Shown here: positions 1 to 5,640 of the stretch, piece after piece
How positions within the stretch are numbered: position 1 is the first letter of the stretch
How the letters are laid out: each line of letters starts with the position of its first letter
Assembly: GCA_017621015.1 (NCBI GenBank)
Contig: JAGAUC010000067.1
Coordinates: 1 to 5,640, forward strand
Direction: 5' to 3'
Source of the DNA: Clostridia bacterium
Lineage (GTDB): Bacteria > Bacillota > Clostridia > Oscillospirales > CAG-272
Length of the DNA: 5,640 bases
Program-made: the position numbers and the translations under genes
Notes under the pieces: model-generated
Told to the model about the DNA's origin: nothing
The model's database searches: none
The model's input: only the letters and a program-made list of their open reading frames with translations

Positions 1-1563
1 GTGGACGAGTATCAGGACACCAACTACGCGCAGTTTGTGCTGACCTCACTTCTTGCGGGCGAGCACCGGAATCTTATGGTGGTAGGTGACGATGACCAGA
101 GCATTTATAAGTTCCGCGGCGCTACCATTGAGAACATTCTGAATTTTGACAAGGTGTTTGGCGAGGCCAAGGTGATCAAGCTGGAGCAGAATTATCGCTC
201 CACGGGCATCATTCTGGATGCCGCCAACGCGGTGATCGCCAACAACGTCGGCCGAAAGGGAAAGAGCCTTTGGACGGCGGCAGAGCGCGGCGAGCGCATT
301 ACCGTTAAAAAGCTGGACGATCAGAACGGCGAGTCGCGCTACGTTACCGATACCATCGCAAGGGCGGTGGCCTCGGGTAAGGCGGCCTTCCGTGATTTTG
401 CCGTGCTTTACCGCAACAACGCGCAGTCGAGCGGTATCGAGCGCGCCTTTGCCAAGGGTGGCATTCCGTACCGTATGCTGGGCGGTCTGCGCTTCAATGA
501 CCGCAAGGAGATCCGCGACATTGTGGCGTATCTGCATCTGATTGCCAACAGAAATGACCGTGAGCGGCTTCTTCGCATCATCAACGTGCCGCGCCGCAAG
601 ATCGGCGAGGTCACGCTTTCGGCGGTGGACGCCATCTCGCGAGAGGAAAATCGGTCGCTTTTCTGGGTGATGGAGCACGCAGATCGGTACAAGGCGTTGG
701 AAAAGAGCGCGGGTAAGCTTATGGAATTTGTTGCGCTTATAAACAATCTTGCTTCAATGGAAGGGACGGTTTCCCTGGAAGCGCTTGTCCGACAGACCAT
801 AGACAAAAGCGGATATCGGCAGATGCTGATCGAGCAGGGAGAGACCGAAAAGGAGCGCCTTGACAACCTTGAGGAATTTGTTTCGGGCGTGATCGAATAC
901 GAAGCCTCACTTCGGGACGAGCCCGATATGCAGCCGACGCTTGTAGGCTTCCTTGAGGAAAACGCACTGGTTGCCGACGTGGACAAATACGATGAAAAGG
1001 CCGACGCCGTAGTGATGATGACTATCCACAGCGCAAAGGGCCTGGAATTTCCCGTTGTATTCCTTGTAGGAATGGAGGACGGAATCTTTCCCGGCATGCA
1101 GTCGATCCTCGGCAGTGTGGCCGAGATCGAGGAGGAGCGCCGCCTGGCGTACGTGGCCATTACCCGTGCTAAGCGAGAGCTTTTCGTAACGCACGCGCAG
1201 AGTCGCCTTTTGTACGGAAAAACGCAATACAATCCTCCCTCGCGCTTTCTTGATGAGATCCCGAAGGAGCTTTTGAACGAGGAAATGCCGCGCCGCCGTG
1301 CCTTTGCCACGGCAAACGAGGATTTCCCCGACACCTACCAAAGTGCGCCGCGCTTTGAGCGTGTGACTATCGGTCAGCCGCTTCGCAAGGGCGGTGCTGG
1401 TGAGACCTTCTCGGCCGGGGATCGCGTGCACCATATGACCTTTGGTGACGGCGAGGTGCTTTCGGTCAAGTCGATGGGAGCGGACACCTTGTATGAGATC
1501 GTTTTCGATACGGTTGGCACCAAGAAGCTGATGGCATCTTTTGCCAAACTGAAAAGAATATAA
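1..1563 (+). CDS. pcrA: ATP-dependent DNA helicase PcrA/UvrD, 3' part (5' end outside window)
   Basis: Superfamily 1A 3'-5' DNA helicase of the PcrA/UvrD/Rep group, acting in the cytoplasm in excision repair, replication support and removal of blocked complexes. The frame is open from base 1, and the first codons encode the motif II Walker B sequence (V)DEYQDTN, so GTG at base 1 is an internal codon and not a start. Visible in order (residues counted from base 1): motif II 2-6; motif III GDDDQSIYKFRGA 29-41; motif IV QNYRS 63-67; motif V TIHSAKGLEF 341-350; motif VI RLAYVAITRAKRE 381-393; and a C-terminal Tudor-like segment at about 473-520 (GDRVHHMTFGDGEV onward), which in PcrA is known to contact RNA polymerase. 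PcrA proteins are about 720-750 residues, so roughly 220 residues (Q motif, Walker A, domain 1B) lie to the left. No frameshift or lost motif is seen. It converges on the tetR-like gene and looks unrelated to the sugar genes. Confidence 0.93.
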   Translation: MDEYQDTNYAQFVLTSLLAGEHRNLMVVGDDDQSIYKFRGATIENILNFDKVFGEAKVIKLEQNYRSTGIILDAANAVIANNVGRKGKSLWTAAERGERITVKKLDDQNGESRYVTDTIARAVASGKAAFRDFAVLYRNNAQSSGIERAFAKGGIPYRMLGGLRFNDRKEIRDIVAYLHLIANRNDRERLLRIINVPRRKIGEVTLSAVDAISREENRSLFWVMEHADRYKALEKSAGKLMEFVALINNLASMEGTVSLEALVRQTIDKSGYRQMLIEQGETEKERLDNLEEFVSGVIEYEASLRDEPDMQPTLVGFLEENALVADVDKYDEKADAVVMMTIHSAKGLEFPVVFLVGMEDGIFPGMQSILGSVAEIEEERRLAYVAITRAKRELFVTHAQSRLLYGKTQYNPPSRFLDEIPKELLNEEMPRRRAFATANEDFPDTYQSAPRFERVTIGQPLRKGGAGETFSAGDRVHHMTFGDGEVLSVKSMGADTLYEIVFDTVGTKKLMASFAKLKRI

Positions 1564-1576
1564 AAAGAAAAAAGAA

Positions 1577-1612
1577 GGTGCTTCAAGCATGATTTTCCAT
1601 GCTTGAAGCACC
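1577..1612. terminator. bidirectional intrinsic terminator between convergent genes
   Basis: A perfect 15-bp inverted repeat (arms 1577-1591 and 1598-1612, GGTGCTTCAAGCATG and its complement) encloses a 6-nt loop. Read on the minus strand, the stem is followed by a long U tract made from the A-rich bases 1561-1576, so it should be a strong terminator for the TetR-type gene. Read on the plus strand, the following bases (ATTGCTTTGTATTTC) are only moderately U-rich, so termination for pcrA is probable but weaker. The minus-strand U tract overlaps the pcrA stop codon, so the two genes share this one element. Confidence 0.9.
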
Positions 1613-1627
1613 ATTGCTTTGTATTTC

Positions 1628-2209
1628 TCAAGAACCGATATCGTTGAGTCTTGAAAAAAGTTGAGATTCGAGGATGCGTGCCGCGATGTCTGCCATAACT
1701 GTAACGTCGGTCTTAAAGCCGTCCTTGTACCAGTCCAGCATCAAAAGCAGAAGGCCGCCCATGGTAAACTTGAAGATCTGCGATCTTGCCCAACTGCTTT
1801 CGTTGGGTAAAAATTTGGAAACGATCAGATATTCATTGATGGGAAAGCCGAGTGAGACCTCCAAGATCTTGGGAAGGAGATTGCTTTTATTGAGAGCATC
1901 CAAAAACCGCTTTTGCGAAAGCCAGAACGAGAAAAAGTATTGCATCTCCTCGCGGAGCGTGCGCTTTTTTTGGCTTCCCTCAGGCGTAAAGCCACTATAG
2001 GTCAGATAGGTGTGCTCGATGAGTGCGTGCAGGGCACCGTCCTTGCTGTCAAAATATCGGTAAAAGGCCTTGCGCGGCATACCGAATCTTTCGCAAAGCT
2101 CGGTGATGCGAATGTCATCGTAATGTTTCTCTTCCATCAGCGACAGGAGACAGGTTTCGATCTCGCGCTGGCGCTTGGTCGATTGCTCGGTTTTGCAAAG
2201 CTTGTACAT
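1628..2209 (-). CDS. TetR/AcrR-family transcriptional regulator
   Basis: A 193-residue protein of typical TetR-family length. The N-terminal DNA-binding domain is clear: helix 1 at about 13-29, then the helix-turn-helix at about 33-53 (IRITELCERFGMPRKAFYRYF) followed by DSKDGALHALIEH, the usual TetR signature. The C-terminal two thirds (about 70-190) is helical and divergent, as expected of the ligand-binding and dimerisation part; its ligand cannot be read from sequence. The ATG is supported by GGAGGA five bases upstream (2215-2220 on the plus strand). The gene has its own sigma-A-like promoter, is divergent from the symporter gene, and ends in a shared terminator with pcrA. By position it is the likely repressor of the symporter and perhaps of the glycosidase, as GusR is for gus; this is inference. 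TetR proteins are also often efflux regulators, but no efflux pump is nearby. Confidence 0.92.
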   Translation of the reverse strand: MYKLCKTEQSTKRQREIETCLLSLMEEKHYDDIRITELCERFGMPRKAFYRYFDSKDGALHALIEHTYLTYSGFTPEGSQKKRTLREEMQYFFSFWLSQKRFLDALNKSNLLPKILEVSLGFPINEYLIVSKFLPNESSWARSQIFKFTMGGLLLLMLDWYKDGFKTDVTVMADIAARILESQLFSRLNDIGS

Positions 2210-2252
2210 AAAATTCCTCCGGGTTTTCGCGCCTGAAGTCTGTTCTTTATGT

Positions 2253-2282
2253 ATTATAGCAAAGATATGTTAAACAAGTCAA
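2253..2282 (-). promoter_or_regulatory. sigma-A-like promoter of the TetR-type gene
   Basis: Read on the minus strand, TTGACT (plus positions 2277-2282; five of six matches to the -35 consensus) is followed after 18 bases by a perfect TATAAT (2253-2258). Transcription would begin near 2246, giving a leader of about 37 bases that contains the GGAGGA ribosome binding site. Spacing and hexamers fit a housekeeping promoter. Confidence 0.75.
2264..2280. promoter_or_regulatory. candidate operator in the spacer of the regulator's promoter
   Basis: The 17-bp stretch GATATGTTAAACAAGTC is an imperfect palindrome centred on 2272, with a 9-bp core TGTTAAACA and matching GA/TC ends; two base pairs on each side do not match. 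It lies between the -35 and -10 hexamers of the TetR-type gene's promoter, where a TetR-family protein often represses itself. Short AT-rich palindromes are common by chance, so this is only a candidate. Confidence 0.3.
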
Positions 2283-2325
2283 TCTTTTTTTCTGTTTTTT
2301 ATCACGGTTTACATAATTTTGGCTC

Positions 2326-2355
2326 GTTTTTGTGCAAAAACAACAAAACTTTTGT
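2326..2355. promoter_or_regulatory. two adjacent palindromes in the divergent control region
   Basis: Two dyads lie one base apart. The first (2326-2341) is GTTTTTG-TG-CAAAAAC, with 7-bp arms. The second (2343-2355) is ACAAAA-C-TTTTGT, a perfect 13-bp hyphenated palindrome. They sit about 45-75 bases upstream of the -35 region of the symporter promoter and between the two divergent promoters, so they may bind a regulator. The second resembles a sequence in front of the GH2 gene (4014-4028). The AT-rich background makes chance symmetry possible, and no protein can be assigned. Confidence 0.35.
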
Positions 2356-2399
2356 CGATAATTCGTTCTTCGGTGTCTCAGAAATGCATTTTTGGGACT

Positions 2400-2427
2400 T
2401 TTAAATCCTGCGTAGATTTATTATAAT
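2400..2427 (+). promoter_or_regulatory. promoter of the symporter gene
   Basis: A perfect TATAAT -10 box lies at 2422-2427. The best -35 match is weak: TTTAAA at 2400-2405 (four of six) with a 16-bp spacer. A start near 2434 gives a leader of about 34 bases ending in the GGAGGA ribosome binding site. The weak -35 box would suit regulated expression. Confidence 0.6.
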
Positions 2428-2430
2428 CTA
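2413..2430. promoter_or_regulatory. candidate operator overlapping the symporter -10 box
   Basis: TAGATT (2413-2418) and AATCTA (2425-2430) form an inverted repeat with a 6-base gap, giving an 18-bp dyad that covers the TATAAT box. A repressor bound here would block RNA polymerase. The length is within the range of TetR-family operators, but part of the symmetry comes from the AT-rich promoter itself, so support is modest. Confidence 0.35.
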
Positions 2431-2457
2431 TATAGTAGAAACCCAAATTATTTTTTT

Positions 2458-2463
2458 GGAGGA
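2458..2463 (+). promoter_or_regulatory. ribosome binding site that fixes the symporter start
   Basis: GGAGGA lies four bases before ATG at 2468. A possible in-frame TTG start at 2456 overlaps this site and has no ribosome binding site of its own, so ATG 2468 is preferred. The same leader design (GGAGGA, a short T-rich spacer, ATG) precedes the TetR-type gene. Confidence 0.85.
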
Positions 2464-2467
2464 TTTT

Positions 2468-3928
2468 ATGGCAAAACAAAAGAAGGCCGTTGCGCTTGAC
2501 GCGAACGGCAAACGCAAGTTTGGCATTCGCGATAGCGTTGCCTATGCAGCCGGCGACCTTGGCTGTAACATGAGCTTTGCGCTCAAGGGTACCATGGCAC
2601 TCTTCTGGACGCAGGTCATGGGTATGAGCGCGTGGTATTCGCTCCTTCTCGTGATCGTTCAGTTCTGGGATGCGATCAACGACCCGCTGATCGGCTCGAT
2701 GATCGATGCTGACAAGCACAAGTACAAGAGAAACAAGTTCCTTCAGTACATTTTCATAGGCTCGATCGGTCTGATCGTGGGCGGAGCCTGCTGCTTCCTT
2801 CCGTTCCCCGGCGCACCCACATGGGCAAAGTTCATCATCTTCATTGCCGGCTATGTGGTATGGGATGCCTTCTACACCATTGCCAACGTGCCTTACGGCT
2901 CGTTGCTTTCGCTCATTTCCAATGAGCCGGCCGACCGCGCATCGCTTTCGGCTTGGCGTTCCATCGGATCCATGATCGGTAACATGCTTCCCATGGTCAT
3001 CCTTCCGTTCCTTATTTATAACGAGGACAAGTCGCTCAACGGTAACATGGTGTTCATCGCCGCCCTGGTCATGGGTGTGCTTGGCTTCATCTGTTTCCAG
3101 TTTATGATCAAAAACACCGAGATCCGTGTGGACACCGAGATCCGCGTCAACGAGGATGCTCCCAAGTTCAACGTGTTCAAGGCACTTGGAAACTTTGTAA
3201 AGAACCGTCCCGCTGTCGGCGCAACGCTTGCGGCTATGGGTATGTTCATCGGTATGCAGGGCGCGGCTACCGCAGTTTCCGTAACTTTCCAGATCTACTT
3301 CAAGAATACCGATATTTCGGGTATCGTTCAGCTGTTCTCGATGATCCCGATCCTTGTGTTCACGCCTCTGGCGCGTAAGATGGTTACCAAGTACGGTAAG
3401 AAGGAGCTCTCCATCGTCGGCTCGATCTGCTCGATCATCGGCGCTCTGGGTCTCTTCATTATCACGCCCAATAACATTGGTCTTGACCTTCTTCTTTATA
3501 TCCTTTGCCAGCTCGTTTACAGCCTTGGCCTTGGTATCTACTCCACGGTTTCCTGGGCTATGATGGGTGATGCCATCGACTACAACGAGTGGAAGACCGG
3601 TAACCGCGAGGAGGGTGTTGTATATTCGCTTCACTCCTTCTTCCGTAAGCTCGCACAGGGAATCGGTCCGGCTGTTGCTCTTATCATCATGCAGGGCATG
3701 GGTTACGTCAACAATGCGATCGACCCCGAGACCGGTGCGGCGTTTATCGACGTTACGCTTCTTTCCTGGGACTTCGCTATTGAGCTTCGTACGCTGGTAG
3801 CCATCCTGTTCCTGGCTTCGGCGCTTATGCAGTTTATCGGTCTCGGTCTGGTTTACAACCTTGACAAGAAGACCCTCGCTAAGATGAACGAGGAGCTTGA
3901 GGCTCGCAGAGCCCCCGTTGCTGAATAA
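2468..3928 (+). CDS. GPH-family (MelB/GusB-like) glycoside:cation symporter
   Basis: A 486-residue inner-membrane transporter of the glycoside-pentoside-hexuronide family (major facilitator superfamily), which couples sugar uptake to Na+ or H+. Length and the run of hydrophobic segments fit 12 transmembrane helices. Family marks: YAAGDLGCN at 26-34 in helix 1; FWDAINDPLIG at 66-76, matching MelB helix II with its cation-site aspartates (here D68 and D72); VPYGSL at 141-146 with SAWR soon after; and GDAIDYNEWKTG at 367-378 followed by REEGVVYS, a hallmark of the C-terminal half. The tail from about 465 is charged and cytoplasmic; there is no LacS-type EIIA domain. At the helix 1 position of the MelB sugar-binding aspartate (D19) I align N34, so the substrate is unlikely to be handled exactly as melibiose. 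It sits between a divergent TetR-type regulator and a GH2 enzyme, which points to a beta-galactoside or similar glycoside. The exact substrate cannot be read. Confidence 0.9.
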   Translation: MAKQKKAVALDANGKRKFGIRDSVAYAAGDLGCNMSFALKGTMALFWTQVMGMSAWYSLLLVIVQFWDAINDPLIGSMIDADKHKYKRNKFLQYIFIGSIGLIVGGACCFLPFPGAPTWAKFIIFIAGYVVWDAFYTIANVPYGSLLSLISNEPADRASLSAWRSIGSMIGNMLPMVILPFLIYNEDKSLNGNMVFIAALVMGVLGFICFQFMIKNTEIRVDTEIRVNEDAPKFNVFKALGNFVKNRPAVGATLAAMGMFIGMQGAATAVSVTFQIYFKNTDISGIVQLFSMIPILVFTPLARKMVTKYGKKELSIVGSICSIIGALGLFIITPNNIGLDLLLYILCQLVYSLGLGIYSTVSWAMMGDAIDYNEWKTGNREEGVVYSLHSFFRKLAQGIGPAVALIIMQGMGYVNNAIDPETGAAFIDVTLLSWDFAIELRTLVAILFLASALMQFIGLGLVYNLDKKTLAKMNEELEARRAPVAE

Positions 3929-3933
3929 AATCT

Positions 3934-3950
3934 ATCTTAAAAGTTAAGAT
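3934..3950. repeat. 17-bp palindrome just after the symporter stop codon
   Basis: ATCTTAA (3934-3940) and TTAAGAT (3944-3950) form a perfect inverted repeat with a 3-base gap, five bases after the stop codon. Its right arm overlaps the base of the next hairpin (3946-3981), so as RNA the two folds compete. It may be a chance AT-rich palindrome. Confidence 0.4.
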
Positions 3951-3981
3951 CGGGCTGTTTTGTATAAGACAGCCCGATTTT
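3946..3981 (+). terminator. terminator-like hairpin between the symporter and GH2 genes
   Basis: The core is a perfect 10-bp stem ATCGGGCTGT (3949-3958) with ACAGCCCGAT (3969-3978). It extends outward with AAG against TTT (one G-U pair) and inward with three more pairs (one U-G) to a 4-base GUAU loop, about 16 bp in all. The U run is short (TTTT at 3978-3981) and partly inside the stem, so termination may be incomplete. It would end most symporter transcripts and allow some read-through to the GH2 gene, or protect the symporter mRNA 3' end. Confidence 0.75.
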
Positions 3982-4000
3982 AGAGAAAACATACGAAATG

Positions 4001-4032
4001 TTCACATCCCATTCAAAACCTTTCGATACAAT
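4001..4032 (+). promoter_or_regulatory. weak candidate promoter of the GH2 gene
   Basis: TACAAT at 4027-4032 is a fair -10 box. The only nearby -35 match is TTCACA at 4001-4006 (four of six), with a 20-bp spacer that is longer than ideal. A start near 4039 would leave a leader of about 36 bases with AGGAG at 4063-4067. A promoter here is expected because a terminator-like hairpin separates the two genes, but the sequence support is modest. Confidence 0.4.
4013..4026. promoter_or_regulatory. candidate operator upstream of the GH2 gene
   Basis: TCAAAACCTTTCGA is a 14-bp imperfect palindrome (five of seven pairs match) directly abutting the candidate -10 box. Its form resembles LacI-family operators, though no LacI-type gene is in the window. 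It lies inside a wider inverted repeat, CCCATT (4008-4013) with AATGGG (4030-4035). Part of it (CAAAAC, then TTT, then CGATA) recurs at 2344-2360 in the symporter control region. Confidence 0.35.
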
Positions 4033-4074
4033 GGGCGTGGTGCTTTATATCTTTTATATATTAGGAGAATTTAA

Positions 4075-5640
4075 ATGAGAAACATCTTGAATTGGAACGA
4101 AAATTGGCTGTTTGCTAAGGATACGGCGGATGTAAGCGTTCGCGAGGGCATTACGGTCACACTTCCGCACACCTGGAATGCCGAGGACGGCTACGACGGC
4201 GGTAACGATTACTTCCGCGGCTCCTGCCAGTATGTAAAGACGCTGAAAAAGGCAGACCTGCCCGAGGCGGATCTGTACTATCTGGAGATCCGCGGCGCCA
4301 ATTCGTCGGCTGACGTGTACGTGGGCGGCGAAAAGCTGGCACACCACGACGGCGGTTACTCCACCTGGCGTGTCAACCTCACCGACAAGCTCGCGGACGA
4401 GACCGAGATCGCGATCGTTGTGGACAATGCTCCCTCCGACAGCGTGTATCCGCAGATGGCGGACTTTACCTTCTACGGCGGTCTCTACCGTGATGTAAAT
4501 CTTATTTGTGTAAACAAGGCGCATTTTGATCTGGACTACTACGGCGGTACGGGCGTGGTCATCACCCCTGCCGTTGAGGGCGCGAATGCCAAGGTTACGG
4601 TGGACGCGTATACCACCGAGCTCTCGGAGGGTCAGAAGCTGGTTTATACCATCTATGACAAGGAGGAGAACGAGCTTCAGAAGATCGAGACCACCGAAAA
4701 GCAGGTCGTGTTTGAGATCGAGAACGTTCACCTTTGGAACGGCCGTAAGGATCCTTACCTCTACTGCTGTGAGGTGGAGATCGTAGAGGGCGACGAGGTC
4801 CTTGACAACGTTTGCCACCGCTTTGGTTGCCGCACCTTTAAGATCGACCCCGATAACGGCTTTATCCTCAACGGTGAGGAATATCCGCTTCGCGGTGTTT
4901 CGCGCCATCAGGACAGATGGGGCTTCGGTAACGCGCTTCTTCCTGAGCATCACGCCGAGGATATTGACCTCATTATGGAGGTCGGTGCCACCACCATTCG
5001 TCTGGCACACTATCAGCACGACCAGTATTTCTACGATCTGTGTGACGAAAAGGGTCTTGTGATCTGGGCCGAGATCCCCTATATCTCCAAGCATATGCCG
5101 AACGGTCGCGAGAACACCATTTCGCAGATGAAGGAGCTGATCACCCAGAACTATAACCACGCCTCCATCTTTGTTTGGGGTCTTTCCAACGAGATCGGTA
5201 TCGGCGGCGCGGACGAGGATCTTCTTGAGAATCACCGCATTCTGAATGACCTGGTTCATCAGATGGATAAAACGCGTCTCACCACCATTGCGGCGGTTTC
5301 GATGTGTAAGATGGATGACCCGTATCTTCAGATCCCCGACGTGGTCTCCTATAACCATTACTTCGGCTGGTACGGCGGCGACACGAGCATGAACGGCCCG
5401 TGGTTTGATAAGTTCCACGAAATGCACCCCACCATCCCGATCGGTATTTCCGAGTACGGCTGTGAGGCACTGAATTGGCATACCTCGAATCCCAAGCAGG
5501 GTGACTACACCGAGGAATATCAGGCTTATTACCATGAGGAGCTGATCAAGCAGCTCTTCAGCCGTAAGTATATCTGGGCAACTCACGTTTGGAATATGTT
5601 CGACTTTGGCGCGGATGCACGTGCCGAGGGCGGTGAAAAC
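4075..5640 (+). CDS. glycoside hydrolase family 2 enzyme, probable beta-galactosidase (3' end outside window)
   Basis: A retaining exo-glycosidase of family GH2, here 522 residues and open at the right edge; family members usually run from about 600 to over 1000 residues. Start: ATG 4075 with AGGAG seven bases before it. The N-terminal sugar-binding jelly-roll domain is at about 1-147 (LPHTWN 30-35, HDGGYS 91-96, FYGGLYRDV 133-141), an Ig-like domain at about 148-255, and the TIM barrel from about 260 (GFILNGEEYPLRGVSRHQD, 262-280). IRLAHYQHDQ at 308-317 and CDEKGLVIWAEIP at 323-335 match the conserved barrel strands. E373 in GLSNEIG is the predicted acid/base and E460 in ISEYG the nucleophile. 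YNHYFGWYGG (426-435) and VWNMFDFGADAR (505-516) look more like clostridial beta-galactosidases than glucuronidases; the glucuronidase N-x-K motif would lie beyond the edge. There is no signal peptide, so it is probably cytoplasmic, hydrolysing what the upstream symporter imports. Beta-glucuronidase or another GH2 activity remains possible. Confidence 0.93.
   Translation, partial: MRNILNWNENWLFAKDTADVSVREGITVTLPHTWNAEDGYDGGNDYFRGSCQYVKTLKKADLPEADLYYLEIRGANSSADVYVGGEKLAHHDGGYSTWRVNLTDKLADETEIAIVVDNAPSDSVYPQMADFTFYGGLYRDVNLICVNKAHFDLDYYGGTGVVITPAVEGANAKVTVDAYTTELSEGQKLVYTIYDKEENELQKIETTEKQVVFEIENVHLWNGRKDPYLYCCEVEIVEGDEVLDNVCHRFGCRTFKIDPDNGFILNGEEYPLRGVSRHQDRWGFGNALLPEHHAEDIDLIMEVGATTIRLAHYQHDQYFYDLCDEKGLVIWAEIPYISKHMPNGRENTISQMKELITQNYNHASIFVWGLSNEIGIGGADEDLLENHRILNDLVHQMDKTRLTTIAAVSMCKMDDPYLQIPDVVSYNHYFGWYGGDTSMNGPWFDKFHEMHPTIPIGISEYGCEALNWHTSNPKQGDYTEEYQAYYHEELIKQLFSRKYIWATHVWNMFDFGADARAEGGEN

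Noticed and set aside
1..3. GTG at base 1 as a start codon for the helicase
   Set aside because: The following residues are the helicase motif II, which lies about 220 residues into PcrA proteins, so the gene begins outside the window.
46..1614. Several minus-strand and out-of-frame open frames within the helicase gene
   Set aside because: All lie inside a frame with helicase motifs II to VI in the right order and spacing, and none has a recognisable domain or its own ribosome binding site.
2382..2391. A perfect 10-bp palindrome AAATGCATTT in the symporter leader region
   Set aside because: It is short and AT-rich; a 10-bp palindrome in a 258-bp AT-rich region is not unlikely by chance, and it has no repeat elsewhere in the window.
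2456..2458. TTG as an upstream start for the symporter
   Set aside because: It overlaps the GGAGGA ribosome binding site that is correctly spaced for ATG at 2468, and has no binding site of its own.
2210..2467. Riboswitch, small RNA gene or mobile element remnant in the divergent region
   Set aside because: I see no conserved riboswitch core, no terminator that would end a small RNA, and no terminal inverted repeats with target duplications; the region is explained by two promoters and short dyads.
2378..3634. A minus-strand open frame of about 418 codons opposite the symporter gene
   Set aside because: It is rich in H, D, E, R and V, a pattern expected from reading hydrophobic-protein codons backwards, and shows no domain. 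The plus-strand frame encodes a clear 12-helix GPH transporter.
4054..5586. A long minus-strand open frame of about 510 codons opposite the GH2 gene
   Set aside because: It is antisense to an unmistakable GH2 protein with both catalytic motifs, has no recognisable domains, is biased in V, L, G and R as expected of the complement of coding DNA, and has no convincing start context. It is a shadow of the GH2 reading frame.

Overview
The window looks like chromosomal DNA from a Bacillota (Firmicutes) bacterium, most likely a gut-type Clostridia. This rests on the PcrA-type helicase of Gram-positive character, strong GGAGGA ribosome binding sites, sigma-A-like TATAAT promoters, AT-rich intergenic DNA between genes of moderate GC, and a sugar symporter beside a cytoplasmic family 2 glycosidase. 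No closer assignment can be supported from sequence alone.

Layout. (1) 1-1563, plus strand: the 3' two thirds of a PcrA/UvrD DNA helicase gene, cut by the left edge just at motif II. (2) 1564-1627: a short convergent gap holding a perfect 15-bp hairpin that can terminate transcription from both sides. (3) 1628-2209, minus strand: a 193-residue TetR-family regulator. (4) 2210-2467: a 258-bp divergent, AT-rich control region with a good promoter for the regulator on the minus strand, a TATAAT promoter for the symporter on the plus strand, and several short palindromes that could be operators. (5) 2468-3928, plus strand: a 486-residue GPH-family (MelB/GusB/LacS-like) sugar:cation symporter. (6) 3929-4074: a terminator-like hairpin followed by a second leader with a weak promoter and a ribosome binding site. 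(7) 4075-5640, plus strand: a glycoside hydrolase family 2 enzyme, probably a beta-galactosidase, open at the right edge. It contains the sugar-binding domain, the Ig-like domain and most of the TIM barrel, with both catalytic glutamates.

How it works together. The helicase is a housekeeping neighbour and appears unrelated to the rest. The other three genes form a compact glycoside-use locus. The symporter imports a small glycoside, the GH2 enzyme has no signal peptide and so probably hydrolyses it in the cytoplasm, and the divergent TetR-type protein is the obvious candidate repressor. The cast resembles the enterobacterial gus locus (TetR-type GusR, GH2 GusA, GPH GusB), but the GH2 sequence looks more like a beta-galactosidase than a glucuronidase. 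No mobile element, CRISPR array, tRNA or rRNA is visible. I see no clearly new kind of system; the most interesting material is the non-coding control DNA, in particular a motif shared by the leaders of the symporter and the glycosidase.
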